Virus record (IMG/VR): IMGVR_UViG_3300048997_000494 | Coordinates: 1-39,423 of that record | Direction: 5' to 3' (one strand) | Source of the DNA: a virus | Length of the DNA stretch: 39,423 nucleotides | In this document: positions 13,854 through 22,822 of the stretch, one piece after another | Layout: each line of letters opens with the position of its first letter | Numbering within the stretch: position 1 is the stretch's first letter | Position numbers and translations under genes: made by a program | The notes under the pieces: generated by a model | Database searches by the model: none | Told to the model about the DNA's origin: nothing | The model's input: only the letters and a program-made list of their open reading frames with translations

Positions 13854-15406
13854 GGAAATCCTTTCAGCTCGACGAGACTCGAGCCACTCACGTTTTGATC
13901 TTTCGGAACTGGCACAAAGGCGATGAATTTCGCGGCGTAGACGTGCGGATCGATGTAGAGCGGCCGGAATAGATAGAACACATTAAAGCCGCTGATGACT
14001 TCGTAGTGTCGGACTTGCGCGATCAGGTTTTCAAAAGGCGAGGCCTGAAACCAGAGATAGCCCATGTCGAAAGTGCCTGGCGCATAGACCTCGTCGGCGG
14101 TTGGCTGAGTCTGCCGCGCGACAATCTTGGTCACCGTCCCGCCTTCGCTGGCTTCGCAAACCATGACCGCCCAATGAGTCGGCGACGGATCGAGATCCGG
14201 CGGAAGGCCTGGCCCGACTTGCATGCTGCGATTATTTGCCTCAATCAGTTGCTGCGGGATCTGGCGATTGAAGAGATCCGTCACAGAATTAACGGTGATT
14301 TTTGCGGTGAGGCGATCAACCTCGACCTCGGCAATCCGGCCGCGGAACATCGAGACCGCACCGATCGAATCGCAGTCACCAAATGTTGGCATGATCGCGC
14401 GGCGCCACTTCACCCAATAGCCTTCGAGAAGTCCGTACTGAAAGCCCTGCAGAATCGTGAGAATGGTCGCAGCGGTATTCGGATCAGTGACCAGCGCCTC
14501 ATCGCCGCGGAGCGTCCACGTGAGCTTCAGCGAATCGACGTCGAGACCAATCTTTGATTTGAAGCCGTCATTTTTTATGGTGGTCGGCGCATATTTCAAG
14601 CTGGCGTAGGTGAGCGGAGAATTCGAGTCGGTGAAGAAGAATTTTCTTGGCGACGGCGGAGGTTCGGGCCCTCCCGTCGAGTACTCAAAATCAAGACCGA
14701 CGTTGTGTGCAATTATTCCTCCTCCCGCGGGGCTATCAAAGTCGCCCCAGTCAGTCGAACTCGCGCATCCCATGCCAAAATAAACCTGATTGAAGTCGAG
14801 ATCCGCGATCGCGACGTGCGACGTAATGAAATTCGTAATGTCCAGCCTCACTTGCCAGTGACCGACTTCGTTCGGATGGCCTGGCATGATGCCGCCCCAA
14901 TCCGCGCCGGCGTTAGGAGAAACCTGAAAATGGCAGAGCGGGACGTTTCCCTCACTTATGACATCAAGGGTCGCGACCGCGAAAATGCGCGCGATGTCTG
15001 AGCGCGGTCGCGCTAGAGGGTTATCGCTTCCTGGCACTCCGTACAATCCGATCGGCGCCGTCAGGAAAACATCAGGGACAAAGAAGCCGGACAAGCTCCG
15101 TGAAATGCCCTTCCCCGAACTGATCACATTCGTGCCGTCCCCAAGAACGACTGCGCTGCCCTCGCCAAACAGTACGGTGATGTTTTCTACGCCATTCCAC
15201 ACTTCCCCGAAGTCCTCGGTAATAGAAGGCGTCGTCGGCTGTGTGCAGGGAGACATGGGCAATCCACCCCTCGCTGCAACCGGAAAGCCGATCGCTGCCT
15301 GTTGAAATTCGTAGAGCTCCTGCGACAGGAGCGAGTCATGCGCGAGCAGATACGCTTTCGCGGCCGCGGTACCGTCGCTTCCGTCGCCTTTTATTACCTG
15401 ACGCAT
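13823..15406 (-). CDS. Tail hub protein, DUF2163/BR0599 type with inserted domain
   Basis: 527 residues. A short N-terminal helix (LLAHDSLLSQELYEFQ) and the C-terminal half (from about 255; KFFFTDSNSPLTYASLKYAP, then GLDVDSLKLTWTLRGDEAL, GYWVKWRRAIMPTFGDCD, FRGRIAEVEVDRLTAKITV) match DUF2163 and phage BR0599 proteins of GTA-like tails (gp13 region). The roughly 190 residues between (about 65-250, GVENITVLFGEG..., VGHWQVRLDITNFITSH, a Trp-Gly-Asp-Phe segment) are not part of that fold and look like a beta-sandwich insertion, possibly carbohydrate-binding. The BR0599-like end is followed by the tip peptidase gene. Confidence 0.8.
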   Translation of the reverse strand: MRQVIKGDGSDGTAAAKAYLLAHDSLLSQELYEFQQAAIGFPVAARGGLPMSPCTQPTTPSITEDFGEVWNGVENITVLFGEGSAVVLGDGTNVISSGKGISRSLSGFFVPDVFLTAPIGLYGVPGSDNPLARPRSDIARIFAVATLDVISEGNVPLCHFQVSPNAGADWGGIMPGHPNEVGHWQVRLDITNFITSHVAIADLDFNQVYFGMGCASSTDWGDFDSPAGGGIIAHNVGLDFEYSTGGPEPPPSPRKFFFTDSNSPLTYASLKYAPTTIKNDGFKSKIGLDVDSLKLTWTLRGDEALVTDPNTAATILTILQGFQYGLLEGYWVKWRRAIMPTFGDCDSIGAVSMFRGRIAEVEVDRLTAKITVNSVTDLFNRQIPQQLIEANNRSMQVGPGLPPDLDPSPTHWAVMVCEASEGGTVTKIVARQTQPTADEVYAPGTFDMGYLWFQASPFENLIAQVRHYEVISGFNVFYLFRPLYIDPHVYAAKFIAFVPVPKDQNVSGSSLVELKGFPWVPLPEQAV

Positions 15407-15426
15407 CGCCGGTTAACTTTTCCTCT

Positions 15427-16113
15427 TTACACTGCGTTTCGTCGACGCACACTTCGAAGCTCGACCTTCTGGTGAAGCCAGAGCGAGGCCGCAAATTTCT
15501 CAAAGTCGCTGTCGTCTTTTTTGAACTTACAAAGAAAATAGAAGCCGAAGGTCGCTGTCACCGCGCCGGCGCCGGGATCCGTAATCCAAGTGATGTACTG
15601 ACCATCCCAACTCACGCCGGCCGCCGAGAATCCGACCAGCGTCGGATCCCACGTGTAATCGATACCTTCCGTCATTGCGGAACCATCGACAGAAATCACC
15701 AGATCACCGTCGACGGCAAGAATCGACTCGTCGAAACCGCCGAGGTTGCGCGTGATCTGTGAATATTTCGTCCCGCCAACCGTCGTCACGGAAAGCGCTC
15801 CGTCGGTGACCTGGTTATCGTCGGGATCTTTAAAAAGGAAAGGCTGCCAGGCGCCGGCATTCTGGAGAAAGAACCCGATAAGCGCCTGGTACTGGTGATA
15901 AGGCAGAGCGGTGAGCGTTCCCCAGGTCTCGCTGTCATCGTCGTAAAGCCACTCGTAAATGAGATCGAATTCCCAAAGCGGATTCTGAAACTGGCGCAAG
16001 CGAACTTCGTCCCCACTCGGCGATGGATCCTCCCCGCCAAGCGTCGACATGATCGGCCGCTTGACCAGGTTGTAAGCCAGCCCCGGTAATTCGGGATAGA
16101 TCAGATCAGCCAT
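15427..16113 (-). CDS. Distal tail protein, DUF2460 type
   Basis: 228 residues. The pattern YPELPGLAYNLVKRPI, later LWEFDLIYEWL, FFLQNAGAWQPFLFKDPDDN, a middle beta domain and a C-terminal LCKFKKDDSDFE is typical of DUF2460 proteins (GTA gp12), which form the distal-tail ring that joins tail tube and hub. It is shortly upstream of the DUF2163 and NlpC/P60 genes, the conserved order. The 82-bp gap (16114-16195) before the tape measure stop has no ORF. Confidence 0.8.
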   Translation of the reverse strand: MADLIYPELPGLAYNLVKRPIMSTLGGEDPSPSGDEVRLRQFQNPLWEFDLIYEWLYDDDSETWGTLTALPYHQYQALIGFFLQNAGAWQPFLFKDPDDNQVTDGALSVTTVGGTKYSQITRNLGGFDESILAVDGDLVISVDGSAMTEGIDYTWDPTLVGFSAAGVSWDGQYITWITDPGAGAVTATFGFYFLCKFKKDDSDFEKFAASLWLHQKVELRSVRRRNAV

Positions 16114-16195
16114 GAAATTCGCTCACTTCTCGCGCATTAGAAGCCCTACAGCGAACGATCTCGACCTCGGAGGACCTCTGGCCCATCCGAAACCG

Positions 16196-19168
16196 TTAAA
16201 AACTCAAATTCCGCATCTTGGCCTTCAGACTGTCGGCGATATAGTCCATGTGATCGTCGATGTGATCGCGGAAGTCTTTGCTGTCGATCGATGAGGACTG
16301 GATCGTAGTGTGCTGATTAACCGTGGTCGTACCGCGGCCTCCACTCGAGGATCCCAAGCCTTTGACGGCGCCGCCAGCCGCATAACGAGCAAAACCAGCC
16401 GAGGAATAAGGCGCAGGATGACGGATCGGGGGAAGCGAAGCGCCTTTCAGGGCGCCGCTATTGATCATGTCCAGCGTTTCGACACCTACCGAGCTCACGC
16501 CTTCCTTGGTGATGACGTGTTCCCCGGCCGTAAGCCATGCGGGAACTACATCAGTTCCGCTCGGACCGGAAACTGTGCCGCCCCCGAAGAAGCTCTTGCC
16601 CACCAGGCCCCCAGCTCGGAAGCCCGCCGCGCCAGCCGCACCGCCGCCGGCCGCTTGAGCTTGGAAAGCTTGTACTTGCGCGTTAGTAACCGCGGCCAGA
16701 GCTGGCGCCGCGGCGAGATTGGCGGGAAATGGAATTCCCTCGATCGCTTGCACGAAAACATCAGCTGAGGCCTGTGCGGCGTCGGCCTGGATTGCTGCCG
16801 ACGCTTGGCTGACCTTCTTCGCTGTCTGACTGCTGCCGTCATCACCGAGGCCGAAAAGCTTCATTGCTTTCGCGACCGCCGCCATGATGATGTGCTGCTC
16901 GATCCATTTCGCCGCGATCTGCTCGATCGACTGCAGCGCGGTCAGTACGATCGAATTCCAGACTTTTTTCGCGGCCTGCCCAAATCTCTCTTGTCCCTGG
17001 ATCCAGCCGTTAAAGCCAGTGGTTACGATGTGGCTTGTCTGAGCCACCGCATTCTGAAGTTCCGTCTTCCACTGCGATGTAAGCTTGGCCATGGCGAGGC
17101 GCAGCTTTTCTATCTTTGCGGCCTCATCGTCTGCTTCCTTGGTGAGCTGCTTCTGTAAATCGCTTCCGCGTTGGGCGAGCTGTGCTTGCTGCCTCAACTT
17201 GTCGAGCTTCTGCTCGAGCAAGGGAATTTCGTTCTGGTAAAGAGTGATGAGCTCGCGATTTGCCTGCAGCTCTGTAATCCCGCCGGCAAATGGACCATTC
17301 CCGGCCTTGGCCTCGATCGATGCTTTTTTGGCTTCAAAGCCAGAGATCTCGCCGGAGAAATCCTGTTTCGCATTCTCACCGCCAGCTTTGATCGATCGTG
17401 CGCCGCCGAACTGGGCCAGAAATCGATTGATCTCGGCCTCGGTTTGGCCCAGCTGCTGTAATTCCCTGCGGAGCTGCAGATCCTCAATCTGATTCGCCAG
17501 CTGTACCGCTTTCGCGCGATTGCCTTCAAGATCCGCGAGCTTCTTTTGCGCCTCGAGCTCTTTCAGAAGGTGATCTTGCTTCGCAGTGAAACGATCGTTC
17601 TCACTTTTGTCGATTGCAGTGTCACGCTTGACGAGTTCGTCAGCCGCTTGAGCATCGACGTGCGCGATCTGGCGCTTCAGGTCCAGGATCTCGCGCTGTT
17701 TTCCTATTTCTTGTTGCGGCGTGATCGCCTTCTCAGCCTCAGTCTTCGCGAGTAAAGCCTGCAGTGACTTCTTTTCAGATCCGAACGCCTTCAGCTCTTC
17801 AATAAATTCCGCCTGGATCGCGGCGCGCCGACGATTGAAATATTCCTCGAGAGTGAGCAGGCCTTGGTCGTATTCCCTTTTGTCCTGCTCGGCCTTCTGC
17901 CTGGTGAGATCTCGATAGAGGGTGAGCTCGTCTTGCGCCTTCTGTTTTAGAGCGGCCTCTTCAGCTCGATCGAGGCCCTTCTCAAGATTCGCGCCGGTGG
18001 TATCGCCGGGAGTAGTGTCACCCGCCTTCGGAAGTTTCCGCGGCTTCGGATTGAAAAGGTTCTCGCGCGCATCGGCCGCGGCCTGGCGCTCGGATTCTCT
18101 CAGCGCATGGATACGGCCAACGGCATCGCTGTATTCATTCACAGCATCGCGCGTACCTTGTCGAAGAGTCGCGATCGCACCGGTAAAATCGCCGGTCGCC
18201 GCTTGCTTGAATGAAATCCAGATCTTTTCAGAGCCGGTGCTCAGCTCTTCCCAAACGAAAGAGAAGATCTCGACGACCTGCTGAGCCGTCGTCGAAGCAT
18301 CGAGCCCGATCAGGATGAAGAAATAGGCAATATCTTTTAGAACTTTGCCGGCTTCTTCGCCCAGCAGCTTGAACCCATTCACGGCACCACTTCCGACCGA
18401 ATGCGTCAACGCATCGGCTGTATCGGCAAGCGCGGGAATAAAGCCGGCCTCGAATTGTGCCGTCACACCTTCAGCGAGACCCTTGACATCTTCCAGCGCG
18501 GCCTTTGCGCGCAGCGCCCCTTCGACCATGTCTTGCGTAAAGATCAGACCAAGGCGTTCGGCCTGGTCGGCGACTTCTTTGAACCCTTCTTTCCCGAGCT
18601 GATTCAATACCGGAATCATCTCAGCGCCGCCTTTGCTGAAAAGGGCTTGAGCCGCGGCCGCTTTCTGATCGCCAGTCGCCAGGCCCGCAAAAGCGTCGGT
18701 AACCTTACGCAACTTTTCATCGGCGTTCAGACCGGCAAAGTCTTTCGCCGTAAGATTTATAGCTTTGAAGCCAGCCGCGGCCTGAGCTTTCCCCTGCTCA
18801 AGCTGCACGAAAGAGCGCGCGAGCTTGATCACTCCTTTATCGACTTGCTCGTGGGTTACTCCGACATCTTTCGCGGCCTTGTAATAGACCGAGAGCGTCT
18901 GAGTCGAAACGCCGGTGATTTGCGAGAGTTTTCCGAGGGAAACCGCGGTATTGAAGACATCGCGCGCGAATTCTGCGATTTTCAGCGCGCCGGCGAGCTC
19001 GATCAGGCCCCGCCAGGCGCGAGCCATGGTCTCGGCGCTGGTCGCCGTTCTTTCCTGCTGGGATTGGAGGTTGCGGAGCTCGCCGCGAAGCGCCTGGATA
19101 GTGGATAAGAGCGCCTGATCGCCCTCGACGCCGTACTGAAAACCAACTTCCGGCTTATCCCCTGGCAT
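16196..19168 (-). CDS. Tape measure protein
   Basis: 990 residues. Early region (about 1-330): helical with the LGKLSQITGVSTQTLSVYYK motif typical of TMP N-terminal domains, hydrophobic segments (ILIGLDASTTAQQVVEIFSF) near 290-315. Long alpha-helical coiled coil (about 400-720) with Lys/Glu-rich heptads. A Gly/Ala-rich stretch with VPAWLTAGEHVITKEGV near 895 follows, then a basic tail. TMPs set tail length and are ejected with the DNA. Its length fits a tail of roughly 150 nm (inference from ~1.5 A per residue). Two copies of the 17-bp element lie 33 and 63 nt upstream. Confidence 0.93.
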   Translation of the reverse strand: MPGDKPEVGFQYGVEGDQALLSTIQALRGELRNLQSQQERTATSAETMARAWRGLIELAGALKIAEFARDVFNTAVSLGKLSQITGVSTQTLSVYYKAAKDVGVTHEQVDKGVIKLARSFVQLEQGKAQAAAGFKAINLTAKDFAGLNADEKLRKVTDAFAGLATGDQKAAAAQALFSKGGAEMIPVLNQLGKEGFKEVADQAERLGLIFTQDMVEGALRAKAALEDVKGLAEGVTAQFEAGFIPALADTADALTHSVGSGAVNGFKLLGEEAGKVLKDIAYFFILIGLDASTTAQQVVEIFSFVWEELSTGSEKIWISFKQAATGDFTGAIATLRQGTRDAVNEYSDAVGRIHALRESERQAAADARENLFNPKPRKLPKAGDTTPGDTTGANLEKGLDRAEEAALKQKAQDELTLYRDLTRQKAEQDKREYDQGLLTLEEYFNRRRAAIQAEFIEELKAFGSEKKSLQALLAKTEAEKAITPQQEIGKQREILDLKRQIAHVDAQAADELVKRDTAIDKSENDRFTAKQDHLLKELEAQKKLADLEGNRAKAVQLANQIEDLQLRRELQQLGQTEAEINRFLAQFGGARSIKAGGENAKQDFSGEISGFEAKKASIEAKAGNGPFAGGITELQANRELITLYQNEIPLLEQKLDKLRQQAQLAQRGSDLQKQLTKEADDEAAKIEKLRLAMAKLTSQWKTELQNAVAQTSHIVTTGFNGWIQGQERFGQAAKKVWNSIVLTALQSIEQIAAKWIEQHIIMAAVAKAMKLFGLGDDGSSQTAKKVSQASAAIQADAAQASADVFVQAIEGIPFPANLAAAPALAAVTNAQVQAFQAQAAGGGAAGAAGFRAGGLVGKSFFGGGTVSGPSGTDVVPAWLTAGEHVITKEGVSSVGVETLDMINSGALKGASLPPIRHPAPYSSAGFARYAAGGAVKGLGSSSGGRGTTTVNQHTTIQSSSIDSKDFRDHIDDHMDYIADSLKAKMRNLSF

Positions 19169-19201
19169 GGTTCAAAGCATGCCAACGACCGCCGCGGTCT
19201 T

Positions 19202-19248
19202 CAATTGGAGATTAACTTAGGAAAATGACCGCAATTGGAGATTCACTT
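19202..19248 (-). promoter_or_regulatory. 17-bp element, tandem copies C and C'
   Basis: Copy C (19202-19218) is CAATTGGAGATTAACTT; copy C' (19232-19248) has C in place of A at position 13 of the repeat (ATTCACTT). The start points are exactly 30 bp apart, about three helical turns. Copy C ends 33 nt before the tape measure ATG; C' ends just after the stop of the GT reading frame. Two same-face sites suggest cooperative protein binding. Confidence 0.65.
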
Positions 19249-19255
19249 CAGATCT

Positions 19256-19935
19256 TCAGCCGCGCAAGATCTTCGGCAGTCTGGGCGGCGCAGCCGGCTT
19301 ATCCTGATGCGGCGCCAGCAAGGCCCACACCTCGAGATCGAACTCGTAACGATCTTGTGCCTGGCGCTTGAGAATCGCCAGGTAAGCAGACAGGAGATCT
19401 CGGAGCGGCCATATAAACCGCCCACGCGCGCGATCGGGATCCCAATCCGCGACAACCCGCACAATCAAGCCCCATTCCCCGAGATCCTCAGCGCCGCGCT
19501 CGAGCCAGCGCCCCCCTTTTATTTCGGGAGAGAAGATTTCTGGAAAGTCTTTGCGTATGCTGTCGCGAATTGAAAAAAACCGACGACAAACCCCACAATG
19601 GCGGTCCGCATTTCCCTTTTGCTGTCGATGTCGGTGATCTGAGAGAAGAGTTCGGCATTGCGAGCCGCATCCTCAAAGGTCCATTTCTTTCCGACTTCGG
19701 TGAGCACGCCGGCGAGGACTTGCGGCCCACGACCGGAAATCATAATTTGCGTGAGCAGCGCCTCGGCCGTGTGATCGGCATTTTTGGGATCCGCGGAAAG
19801 CACCAGCTCGAGCGCGCCGGCCTTCCTGAGCTGTCCGACCAGGTAATCGTCTTGCGCAGCACTCAATTCCTGGGTTACGCCATGGAATTCACGGCCGCCA
19901 ATCCTGATCAGTTGCTCTTTCGTTTCTGTTGGCAT
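19256..19935 (-). CDS. Tail assembly chaperone GT, -1 frameshift product
   Basis: Predicted 226-residue fusion. The G frame contains GGT-TTT-TTT at codons 119-121, giving a heptamer of seven T (T_TTT_TTT, 19579-19573). Slipping -1 leads directly into an open frame that runs from SIRDSIRKDFPEIFSP through VADWDPDRARGRF and YLAILKRQAQDRYEFDLEVW to a TGA at 19256. In lambda-like phages the GT fusion made by a rare -1 slip binds the tape measure protein while G alone recruits tail tube. The T part has no good independent start (only a TTG), which supports frameshifting. Confidence 0.72.
19519..19935 (-). CDS. Tail assembly chaperone, G-type
   Basis: 138 residues made without frameshift. MPTETKEQLIRIGGREFHGV, then a helical body (TEALLTQIMISG, AARNAELFSQITDIDS) and hydrophobic AIVGFVVGFFQFATAY. 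Located between tail tube and tape measure, as expected of gpG homologues that keep tape measure soluble during tail assembly. The last 17 residues are replaced in the -1 product. The 3' half carries the slippery run of Ts. Confidence 0.72.
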   Translation of the reverse strand: MPTETKEQLIRIGGREFHGVTQELSAAQDDYLVGQLRKAGALELVLSADPKNADHTAEALLTQIMISGRGPQVLAGVLTEVGKKWTFEDAARNAELFSQITDIDSKREMRTAIVGFVVGFFQFATAYAKTFQKSSLPK

Positions 19936-19959
19936 GACACAACACTCCTTCAGAAGAAA

Positions 19960-20409
19960 TTACTTCGCGCGTTTCGGGAGAATCACATCCGATCGAGCCT
20001 GGCGAGGCTCATCGACAACGTCGTAAGCGTATTGCATACGAGCTGAGGCCTCAACCTCGGAAGCGATGGCGGGCCCGAGCCGCGAGATGAACTTGCTTTT
20101 CCAGTCGGGAAACCGATTAGATGAGACCTTCAGGATCGCGAATTGCGAGGCCTCTGGAGACTCAAACGAAAAGGAAATGCCGGCGCGCCGCTGGATCTCG
20201 GCCGCCAGGCGCTCGGGATTCAGATCCTTTGCGTCGTCAAAGGATACGCCCATAACATCGAAGAGCTGAGAGAGCGCGGCTTCGCGCGCCTTTTCGGCGC
20301 GATCGAGCGCGCAAGACAATCGTCGATAGTTTGCGCAAGCCGCCTTCGCCTTGAGGACGTCGGCCGCACTGAGCTGCGGAATAGTCGGGAGGATCCTGCG
20401 AGTCGCCAT
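19960..20409 (-). CDS. Hypothetical tail-region protein
   Basis: 149 residues when started at MATRRILPTIPQL (ATG 20407-20409, TGGA upstream); the ORF extends to 20481 but the extra residues look non-coding. N-terminal half is a helical pair (LKAKAACANYRRLSCALDRAEKAREAAL); C-terminal half has FESPEASQFAILKVSSNRF. No family is recognised. Position between tail tube and chaperone genes suggests a tail assembly role. Confidence 0.6.
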   Translation of the reverse strand: MATRRILPTIPQLSAADVLKAKAACANYRRLSCALDRAEKAREAALSQLFDVMGVSFDDAKDLNPERLAAEIQRRAGISFSFESPEASQFAILKVSSNRFPDWKSKFISRLGPAIASEVEASARMQYAYDVVDEPRQARSDVILPKRAK

Positions 20410-20486
20410 TGCTTCCAGAGAATACCCGAGCCCGAGCGGAAAGCTAGTTATCTTCCCGCTCGGCCTCGCGCGTAACGCCAAGTGAG

Positions 20487-20873
20487 CTAATTGCTCATCA
20501 AAAAGCGTGCCTTCAGGGTTGTCGCTTTCGTCCCGTCGGCATTCGAGATCTTCAGCTCATCAAAGTTGTCGGTGAACGGGTTGTCGAACGTCGAATTCGT
20601 GTCCCAGACCATCTGTTTGCCCGCAGGCAAGTTAATGGTCTGTTTCAGAACTCCGGCCGCATATGTCTTGATCGTCAGCGCGAGCACCGAATACAAAACG
20701 CACATGACGAGATTCGCGACCGTCACCGCGCATGCTTCCACCTGGTCTGCCGTCGCTGCGGGAATGGATGCGTCAACAATCGACGCCGCATTTCCGATGA
20801 AATTATCGGTGGTGTTAGCGATCGTGCCTTCCGGCGTCTTGGTTTGGACCCCAACCGAATATGTGAGTGACAT
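20487..20873 (-). CDS. Hypothetical tail-region protein
   Basis: 128 residues, predicted beta-rich; MSLTYSVGVQTKTPEGT onward with a hydrophobic VANLVMCVLYSVLALTIKTY segment in the middle and FDNPFTDNFDELKISN near the end. An AGGAGAG site precedes the ATG. It lies directly after the tail-tube gene. Its beta pattern and end are reminiscent of small tail or decoration proteins, but I cannot name a family. Confidence 0.65.
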   Translation of the reverse strand: MSLTYSVGVQTKTPEGTIANTTDNFIGNAASIVDASIPAATADQVEACAVTVANLVMCVLYSVLALTIKTYAAGVLKQTINLPAGKQMVWDTNSTFDNPFTDNFDELKISNADGTKATTLKARFLMSN

Positions 20874-20956
20874 TTGTGTTTCTCTCCTTCAGCGAGCCGT
20901 CATCGCGGCTCCGAAAATGTATTCCAAAAGCTTTCGATCAAAAATCGCGCCGCGTA

Positions 20957-21757
20957 CTAAGTGGTGACGACGCCGGTGAAAGTCTGAGTGAAATAGGGCG
21001 AATCAGGATGATTCTCGCTGTCGTCGAGCACCATGACCTCGAGCTCCCAGTTTCCGTAATCGTCCTTGATCAGCTCAAACTTGCCGTTTGGCGTCAGATT
21101 GCAGCGCCACCATTCAACCGCGATCTTCTGCCCATCCGTCGGATCCGGCACAAAGCGCAGCTTGCCCTTCACGAAAGGCTTAGTCGCGCCGGCGACCTGG
21201 TCGTAGCTGGTAGCGATCGGCGTGTAATCGATTGTGACTGCCGTCGCATCATCTACTCCCGAGTCAAGCGGGAAATAGATAATTCCTTCAATGGGATCCA
21301 TGATCACGTAATCAGTGCCCTCGGTCAGCTGACCGCTCTGATTCACGACAACCGTGGCAGGATCGATATTTCGTATCAAGGTCGCAAAGTAGCGGCCTTT
21401 CTTCACAGCAGTTGCACTGGCTAGCGTCTCGCCCGTGATGGCATCTGCAGCGACCGTAAGTGTGCTCTTGGTTCCGAGCATCGCGATTTCCATGTGATCG
21501 GAGGAAAAATCTGTCCCGGTGAGCTTCAGCGAGAGCACTCGCTTCTTCACAGCCGTGGCGATCAGCGTCGGCGTCCGATTGATGTGCTGGAAGAGCTCAG
21601 CCTTGTCGTCTTTGATCTCTTGCTCCGCCGTGGTCACGTTGCCAAAATGCCGGTAACCGGTGGCCAAGCCGTTGGCGTCAAATACGTCGAGCAGCAGCGA
21701 GCCTTTTCCCAGATAAGGCAGATGCGGAATCGGGTAATGAATTGTTGGGCTTCCCAT
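20957..21757 (-). CDS. Major tail tube protein (putative)
   Basis: 266 residues starting MGSPTIHYPIPHLPYLGKG. It contains GYRHFGNVTTAEQEIKDDKAE (20 residues or so with conserved structure of tail-tube families), LSLKLTGTDFSSDHMEIAML, a domain with two beta repeats (TVVVNQSGQLTEGTDYVIMD) and a C-terminal KIAVEWWRCNLTPNGKF. GGAAGGAC gives a strong ribosome site. Position between tail terminator and chaperone genes is that of the tail tube protein. No sheath gene is present, so a siphovirus-type non-contractile tail is likely. Confidence 0.7.
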   Translation of the reverse strand: MGSPTIHYPIPHLPYLGKGSLLLDVFDANGLATGYRHFGNVTTAEQEIKDDKAELFQHINRTPTLIATAVKKRVLSLKLTGTDFSSDHMEIAMLGTKSTLTVAADAITGETLASATAVKKGRYFATLIRNIDPATVVVNQSGQLTEGTDYVIMDPIEGIIYFPLDSGVDDATAVTIDYTPIATSYDQVAGATKPFVKGKLRFVPDPTDGQKIAVEWWRCNLTPNGKFELIKDDYGNWELEVMVLDDSENHPDSPYFTQTFTGVVTT

Positions 21758-21778
21758 TTTCTTTGTCCTTCCGTTTCT

Positions 21779-22255
21779 CTAAGTCGCCGAACTCGGATCA
21801 ACTCGGCTCGTTCTGAAATGAATCGTCAGGTGCAACGCGGCGCCGGCATAAATCCGATCCGCCTCTTTCGACGTCCACTTCATCGGACCCTCGGTTATTC
21901 CCATCGCGAGTCCGTCAAACCTTTCGTTTTTCATCAACTGCTGTATCACCCATAGATACAGCGAATCGATCACCTGATCTGGCGCCTGGCCACTTTCAGG
22001 AACCGCGCGCATCTCCGCTACCAGGTCCAGATGCCGCTCCGCAAGCGGTGCCTGATACTTTTGCTTGGCCAGCGTCGAAGGCTCTTCGTCTTCGAAATAA
22101 ATCAGTACCGCCGGCAACTTGTCCTGCTCAATCGGCCGCGTACGCTCGCGATGCACCGTCAAACCATTAGGCGCCACCACGTCACCGGCCGGCGTCGTCC
22201 CCGAATCCAGCAGTGCAAGCACCTTCTCGGCGATCTGCTCGCGTCTACTGCTCAT
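21779..22255 (-). CDS. Tail terminator-like protein (gpU-like)
   Basis: 158 residues: RREQIAEKVLALLDSG, then LPAVLIYFEDEEP, ERHLDLVAEMRA and IDSLYLWVIQQLM, and the end YAGAALHLTIHFRT. This alpha-beta arrangement with a final strand pair is that of small tail-terminator/completion proteins (lambda gpU family, ~130-160 residues). It sits before the tail tube gene, in the usual order, 3 nt from the preceding stop. Assignment rests on size, order and strand pattern. Confidence 0.6.
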   Translation of the reverse strand: MSSRREQIAEKVLALLDSGTTPAGDVVAPNGLTVHRERTRPIEQDKLPAVLIYFEDEEPSTLAKQKYQAPLAERHLDLVAEMRAVPESGQAPDQVIDSLYLWVIQQLMKNERFDGLAMGITEGPMKWTSKEADRIYAGAALHLTIHFRTSRVDPSSAT

Positions 22256-22258
22256 CGG

Positions 22259-22819
22259 TTAAACCGTCGACTTTGCCGCATTGATCGACGGGCGCATATA
22301 CCACTTCCCGCCGAGCGCTTCCAATTCCGCCATGTCTCCGATCGCGCCACCGAGCGTAATCGTATTGTTCGCACCGCCAGCAATCCCACCGGTCACCGTG
22401 ATGACATGGGCATGCGCCGTCGACGCCATAATGGTGAGGCGCTTTCCGTCGTCAGTCACATTTGTGGGATCCGCGAGCGTCATCGCCAGAGCGCCAGCAC
22501 TGCCAAGCCGCACCAGGCCCTGCTTTTCTGCGATCGCACCGCTAACCGCCTTGGCGGCCGGCACAGTCTCCTGCAAATCGCCAGTAACCGGGCCAACGAA
22601 ACCACCCGTATTGCTGAGCTTGAAACCCCCGGTAATCGCTTGATCGCCGGCAGGCGCCTTCGAGACCTTGGTGTCCGCATAAGTCTTGGTAGCCTTCTGC
22701 GAGGCCACATTGGTATCAAGATTCGCGGCTAAGGTGCCATCGGTGTCGAGATCCGCGGCTTCCAGATCGACAATCTGAGCTGCAGCCACGTTGATTCCGG
22801 TCGTTGCATTCGTCGTCAT
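22259..22819 (-). CDS. Putative head decoration or head-fibre protein
   Basis: 186 residues. The C-terminal half (DGKRLTIMASTAHAHVITVTG, GGANNTITLGGAIGDMAELEALGGKW) matches the AHxVTVTGG...GGAxGD...GKWY pattern that I associate with capsid decoration or fibre proteins encoded near capsid genes. The N-terminal part has GFKLSNTGGF and a helical AAKAVSGAIAEKQG. GAAAGGTG lies before the ATG. It is set between a connector gene and the tail terminator. Function is inferred from context. Confidence 0.55.
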   Translation of the reverse strand: MTTNATTGINVAAAQIVDLEAADLDTDGTLAANLDTNVASQKATKTYADTKVSKAPAGDQAITGGFKLSNTGGFVGPVTGDLQETVPAAKAVSGAIAEKQGLVRLGSAGALAMTLADPTNVTDDGKRLTIMASTAHAHVITVTGGIAGGANNTITLGGAIGDMAELEALGGKWYMRPSINAAKSTV

Positions 22820-22822
22820 TGT

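Noticed and set aside
18401-19108. Plus-strand ORF of 235 codons inside the tape measure
   Set aside because: Antisense to the tape measure gene, shadow composition.
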